Source: Leptolyngbya boryana PCC 6306
Lineage (GTDB): Bacteria > Cyanobacteriota > Cyanobacteriia > Leptolyngbyales > Leptolyngbyaceae
Assembly: GCF_000353285.1 (NCBI RefSeq)
Contig: NZ_KB731324.1
Location: forward strand, 4,482,577 to 4,546,576
Direction of reading: 5' to 3'
DNA length: 64,000 nt
This document shows, piece by piece, positions 60,271-64,000 of this stretch (positions within the stretch are counted from its first letter, which is position 1; every line of letters starts with the position of its first letter). Made by a program: the position numbers and the translations under genes. The notes under the pieces are model-generated. The model was not told where the DNA came from, did no database searches, and saw only the letters and a program-made list of their open reading frames with translations.

Positions 60271-60693
60271 ATGTTTATTCTCGATACGGATCATGTTTCT
60301 TTGTGGTTGCGAGATCATCCCCTGGTGAAGGTAAAGGTTGCAGAATCAGCGCACAACGTTTCCTTGACAATTATTACAGTGCAAGAACTATTCAATGGCT
60401 GGGTTGGGCGGCTCAACACCACGACTGATGCAGCACTGATGATCGAGCGATACGAAAATCTTTGGCAAACCGTTGACTTTGTTCGTCAATTCCCAGTTTT
60501 GAAGTTTGATGCAGCAGCAGATGCTTGCTACGTTAAAGTCCTACGTGAAAATGCACCCCTACGCAAGAAGCGTCTGCGTCAGGATTTGAGAATTGCTGCG
60601 ATCGCGCTTTCCCAAGATGCCACAGTCGTCACACGTAATCAGCGAGATTTCGGTCAAGTACCAGGATTAAGGATTGTTGATTGGTCACTTTAA
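60271..60693 (+). CDS. vapC: PIN-domain toxin, VapC type
   Basis: A 140-residue PIN domain close to VapC: FILDTDHVSLWL (first Asp), TIITVQELFNGWVG (Glu), RLRQDLRIAAIALS (Asp), ATVVTRNQRDFGQVPGL (last acidic). It is a Mg-dependent RNase, often a tRNA or rRNA cutter. Complete and apparently active; paired with the upstream antitoxin. Confidence 0.9.
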   Translation: MFILDTDHVSLWLRDHPLVKVKVAESAHNVSLTIITVQELFNGWVGRLNTTTDAALMIERYENLWQTVDFVRQFPVLKFDAAADACYVKVLRENAPLRKKRLRQDLRIAAIALSQDATVVTRNQRDFGQVPGLRIVDWSL

Positions 60694-60856
60694 TGTGCAA
60701 CTCTCACCGTATTTGTAAAACAGCGCATACATTCTGGTGCAAAGAAGTTATCCGAAAATATAATCTAAACTTCCGATCGCGTCATAGATTTCGTTTTAGC
60801 TCTGCAATCAACCGGAATACCGTTTAAATTAGTAGTACAAACTATCTAACTTCAAG

Positions 60857-63133
60857 ATGACAACCGAACCTGTAGTTTCAACGGTCTTAGAAATGCGCGA
60901 GAAGTTACTGCAAGAATTACGCAGTACACTTCGTCCTGGGCAACGAGAGATTGCAGATTGGAGCGAAGGTCGGTTGGCAGTTTCCGCCGTGCCAGGAGCC
61001 GGAAAATCGACCGGAATGGCAGTTGCAGCAGCAATGACGATCGCAAAATATCAACTGCATAGTCGGCGGCAGTTAGTCGTTGTCACCTTTACGCGATCCG
61101 CCGCTGCAAATATTAAATCTAAAATTCGAGCGCATCTGAAAACGCTCAGTTTGCCCCAAGGCGGTTTCGTCGTACATACCTTACATGGATTAGCGTGGTC
61201 GATCGCTCGAAGTGCTCCTGAGCGATCGAACTTGAATCCAGACGCAGTGCTGATTACTCCAACACAAGGCAGTCGCCTGATCCGAACCAGTGTTGAGCAA
61301 TGGATTGGTATGAATCCAACCTTGTATCAACGCTTGTTAGAGGGGCAGCAATTCGATGGAGAAGAGACAGAACGCTTGAGACGGCAATCTGTCTTGAGAA
61401 CTGAAGTTCTGCCTGCATTAGCTGAAACCGTAATTCGAGAAGCTAAGAGTTCGGGATTGGCACCTGAGGATTTGAGAAATCAAGTGACCTCGGATGAGTA
61501 TGACATTTTGGCGATCGCAGCAGGACTGTATGAGCAATATCAACTGCAATTACAGCAAAGAAATTTTATTGATTATGATGAAATGATTCTCGGCGCGTTG
61601 AGAGTCTTAGAGCATCCGAGTGTGCGATCGCGTTGGCAATCTCAAGTTTTTGCAGTGTTTGAAGATGAAGCTCAAGATTCTAGCCCGCTTCAGACTCAGT
61701 TACTAGAACTATTGGCGACTGATGCAGATTCCGATCAGCAGAATTTGATTCGAGTGGGTGATCCGAATCAAGCCATTAACTCAACCTTTACGCCTGCTGA
61801 TCCGGTTTTCTTTCGAGAATTCTGTCAGGCTTGTTCTTTAGAAAATCGACTTGCGGAAATGAATCAAGCAGGTCGCAGCAGTCGCATTATTCTTGAAGCG
61901 GCTAACTATGTTTTGAAATGGGTAAATCGAACTTATGCCAAAGAAGAAACTGCACCATTTCGATCGCAGATGATTCACCCTGTTGCTGCGAATGACCCAC
62001 AAGCAGATGCCAATCCCAATCCTGAAGGATTAGGCTTTGAGATTCACACGCCAGAAGATGTGCATCAAACTGTGGAATGGATTGGTAAGAGAGCGATCGC
62101 ACTATTCAACCAGTTTCCACACCGCACTGCTGCTGTGTTAGTGAGAACGAACGACCAAGGGCGATTTGTGGCGAGAGAACTCACACGCTGGTTTGATGAA
62201 AAGCTTGCCATCTTTGAGGTGGGAATGCGCGATCGTCAGTCGCATATTCCGGCTGAAATGCTCTCACTTTTGCAATTTCTCGATCGACCGCATTCACCGG
62301 ATAATCTCAAAGCAGCCTTATCAGTGTTTGTGCATCGTCGCATCATTCCCGCCCAAGATCTCAATGCGCTGATTGCTTTTCCTGAACAGTTTCTATATCC
62401 GGCTCCGCTTGATCCACCGCAATCTCCGCAAGTACAACAAGCTAGTCGGTTCTGTACTAGCTTGCTCCGAGCTAGATTAGAGCTACCGCTGTATCAACTC
62501 ATTTCGTTTTTAGCTTATACGCTGAACTATGAGCAAACCGAATTAGCAACCGCAGATAAGCTTGCAGAACGCATCATGCAGCAAACGCGGGAGAATTCGC
62601 TGACTGCTATTTTAGAAGTACTCGCAGAGATTGTGACTTCGGAGCGATTTGAGCCAGTCGAAGCAGAAGATGACGATCGCTATGTTCGTGCCAGTCAGAT
62701 TACTATCATCACAATGCACAAAGCAAAGGGGCTAGATTGGGACTATGTCTTTATGCCTTTTTTGCATGAGAATATGATTCCTGGATCGCTCTACATTCCT
62801 CCAGCAGCAAGGTTCTTGGGAGAGTATACTTTGCCGGAAGTTGCACGAGCACAAATTAGAGCGATCGTGCATCAAGAACCGATTCCTGATAATGATCAAG
62901 CTTGGGAACGTGCCGGATATCTGAAAACGGCTGAAGAGTTTCGACTGTTGTATGTTGCGATGACGCGAGCAAAACGATTGTTGTGGCTTTCCGCAGCAAA
63001 ACAGGCTCCGTTTAGTTGGAGCAAGCCAGAAAATTTAGACGATCGCGCACTTTGCCCAGTCATTCCAGCTTTAAAACAGCAATTTCCGCTTTCAGTCATT
63101 GGAGAAGCGGAAGAGGACGATGTAGAGTTTTAG
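60857..63133 (+). CDS. UvrD/Rep-type superfamily 1 DNA helicase
   Basis: A 758-residue SF1A helicase: Walker A SAVPGAGKSTGMA (Lys50), motif Ia VVTFTRSAAANIKSKI, Walker B/II FAVFEDEAQDSSPLQTQ, motif III LIRVGDPNQAINSTF, motif V ITIITMHKAKGLDWDYVF and VI LLYVAMTRAKRLLWLSAA. It unwinds DNA 3'-5' in repair or recombination. Domain layout is that of UvrD-like proteins but the N-terminus is unusual, lacking the canonical Q-motif just before residue 30. No nuclease domain at the end. The final gene before repeat B. Confidence 0.92.
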   Translation: MTTEPVVSTVLEMREKLLQELRSTLRPGQREIADWSEGRLAVSAVPGAGKSTGMAVAAAMTIAKYQLHSRRQLVVVTFTRSAAANIKSKIRAHLKTLSLPQGGFVVHTLHGLAWSIARSAPERSNLNPDAVLITPTQGSRLIRTSVEQWIGMNPTLYQRLLEGQQFDGEETERLRRQSVLRTEVLPALAETVIREAKSSGLAPEDLRNQVTSDEYDILAIAAGLYEQYQLQLQQRNFIDYDEMILGALRVLEHPSVRSRWQSQVFAVFEDEAQDSSPLQTQLLELLATDADSDQQNLIRVGDPNQAINSTFTPADPVFFREFCQACSLENRLAEMNQAGRSSRIILEAANYVLKWVNRTYAKEETAPFRSQMIHPVAANDPQADANPNPEGLGFEIHTPEDVHQTVEWIGKRAIALFNQFPHRTAAVLVRTNDQGRFVARELTRWFDEKLAIFEVGMRDRQSHIPAEMLSLLQFLDRPHSPDNLKAALSVFVHRRIIPAQDLNALIAFPEQFLYPAPLDPPQSPQVQQASRFCTSLLRARLELPLYQLISFLAYTLNYEQTELATADKLAERIMQQTRENSLTAILEVLAEIVTSERFEPVEAEDDDRYVRASQITIITMHKAKGLDWDYVFMPFLHENMIPGSLYIPPAARFLGEYTLPEVARAQIRAIVHQEPIPDNDQAWERAGYLKTAEEFRLLYVAMTRAKRLLWLSAAKQAPFSWSKPENLDDRALCPVIPALKQQFPLSVIGEAEEDDVEF

Positions 63134-63171
63134 AGGATGTTTTACAAAGTAATCGTTGAGACACACTCACC

Positions 63172-63298
63172 CGCCCCGGAATGAATTCGGGGCTAGTTGA
63201 ACAAAGTCCACTGAAGGGACTAACAGCCAACCAGAATGGGGTCTTCAGTCCCTTTAGTGGACTTCGCACCGTTAGCCCTGGGATTTCATTCCGGGGCG
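63172..63298 (+). repeat. Palindromic intergenic repeat, copy B
   Basis: A 127-bp unit with perfect 14-bp terminal inverted repeats (CGCCCCGGAATGAA at 63172-63185 and its complement at 63285-63298) and an inner 18-bp hairpin with one mismatch (63204-63221 with 63247-63264). It is inverted relative to copy A at 53530. Function unknown; could be a small non-autonomous element or a processed RNA. Confidence 0.88.
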
Positions 63299-63370
63299 AG
63301 CTAGAACGGAGCAAGGAAACAGTTAATACTTTTAAAACACCCTCTTAGACACACAACTGCACTTCTAGCT

Positions 63371-64000
63371 TCAAAGTTGCTTTTTTGCCCAGTCGCGTAG
63401 CACAGTTAAAGCCTGAGCTAGCCCGATCGTATCGCTCTGCTCTAAAAACTCTAAAATTCGCTTTCCAGGTAACGTCGGAAATAATCGACTATTCGCCGTC
63501 TCCACATAGCGATCGCCTTGAAGCTGAAAAATCTGCAAATTCCCTTTCAGCACATCATCCCCAACTGTAGTCAGATAAAACCACAGTTCCGGCACACCCA
63601 TCGAGGCATACATCGAAAAGCGATCGAGTTTGCCGATATTAATCGCAATTTCAACGGCCAAATCAGGAGGAGCCACACGACTCATATCCATTTCTGCTCG
63701 CTTCGTCAAGCGCACCTCGCTCAGCGAATAAGCGCCTTCCGGTTGAATCGCGCGACCCACCTCCGGAAGTGTCAGCAACACCGATCCAAGGGACTGAATT
63801 TTTAGATAGAGTTCATCTGCAATCACCAAAATCAGTGACTCGATCAAGCGATTACAGCGATCGTGTTCTTCAAGCGGGGTCATCATTTCCAGCTTGCCGC
63901 GATCGTAGGTCATCCGGGCGGTGCGCTCTGTCCCCAACTCCCCAAGCAATTCTTCAAATGCTTGCCAACTCACCCCCGATAGCGTCACTCTTTTTTCAGT
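63371..64000 (-). CDS. Uma2 family (DUF820) putative endonuclease, start beyond window
   Basis: About 209 codons are visible. The frame stays open past a GTG at 63988 to the window edge (…TEKRV), so the true start is probably outside. Uma2 marks: RMTYDRGKLEMMTP, PPDLAVEIAINIGKLDRFSMY (Asp, Glu, Lys) and GVPELWFYLTTV. It is a diverged paralogue of the gene at 4554. Confidence 0.85.
   Translation of the reverse strand, partial: TEKRVTLSGVSWQAFEELLGELGTERTARMTYDRGKLEMMTPLEEHDRCNRLIESLILVIADELYLKIQSLGSVLLTLPEVGRAIQPEGAYSLSEVRLTKRAEMDMSRVAPPDLAVEIAINIGKLDRFSMYASMGVPELWFYLTTVGDDVLKGNLQIFQLQGDRYVETANSRLFPTLPGKRILEFLEQSDTIGLAQALTVLRDWAKKQL

Noticed and set aside
1-64000. tRNA, rRNA or other classical RNA genes
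   Set aside because: Intergenic regions were scanned by eye for T-arm motifs and cloverleaf arms; none was found. A covariance-model search would settle it.
1-64000. Abundant GCGATCGC octamers as a special repeat
   Set aside because: This is the well-known HIP1 motif spread through many cyanobacterial genomes, used here only as evidence for the host group.

Overview
The window looks like chromosome of a free-living, probably filamentous cyanobacterium of the Leptolyngbya/Oscillatoriales kind. The reasons are the many GCGATCGC (HIP1-type) octamers and the hallmark genes thf1/psb29, the plsY-DUF3086-DUF3119 cluster, a ChlP-like geranylgeranyl reductase, DUF1824, a large photolyase and HPP. Genus is an inference from gene content only. 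No rRNA, tRNA, CRISPR array or prophage was recognised.

Layout. 0-9.4 kb: a cut-off BASS transporter, a VWA protein, thf1, a lone cyanase (cynS), a CDF metal transporter, a Uma2 nuclease, then the leftward group rpmG-rpsR-rnb. Just behind rnb sits a BrnT/BrnA toxin-antitoxin cassette whose toxin is dead (amber at codon 5). The cassette is framed by two 114-bp copies of the 3' end of rnb that differ only at synonymous sites. 9.4-18.8 kb: a PIN pair, dxs, an FkbM methyltransferase with inverted repeats at both ends, an M20 amidohydrolase, a VapBC-like pair, a 970-residue TIR-TM-WD40 protein with 14 near-identical 41-residue blades, and a second CDF transporter. 19-34 kb: mostly core genes (photolyase, acnB, KDPG aldolase, plsY cluster, metallo-beta-lactamase-fold hydrolase, HerA-like ATPase). 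34-45 kb: a GAF histidine kinase, an ABC1/UbiB kinase, two tandem family-5 solute-binding lipoproteins directly followed by larB, and a geranylgeranyl-reductase-like flavoprotein.

45.4-53.4 kb is a same-strand signalling island: a receiver-kinase, a 1006-residue multi-PAS kinase, a coupled small membrane protein, CheR, CheB and a receiver-PAS-kinase. 53.7-64 kb holds riboflavin synthase, a bifunctional nuclease, an Fe-S aldo/keto reductase, an HPP-family (nitrite transporter type) gene split by an intact 840-bp IS1-type element with a 9-bp target duplication, a PIN toxin-antitoxin pair, a UvrD-type helicase and a second, edge-truncated Uma2 protein.

Two inverted copies of a ~125-bp palindromic intergenic repeat lie at 53.5 and 63.2 kb. 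The strongest leads are the rnb 3'-end duplication around the decayed BrnTA, the TIR/14-blade WD40 protein, the IS-split hpp gene, the substrate-binding-protein/LarB operon, and the hairpins bracketing the FkbM gene.
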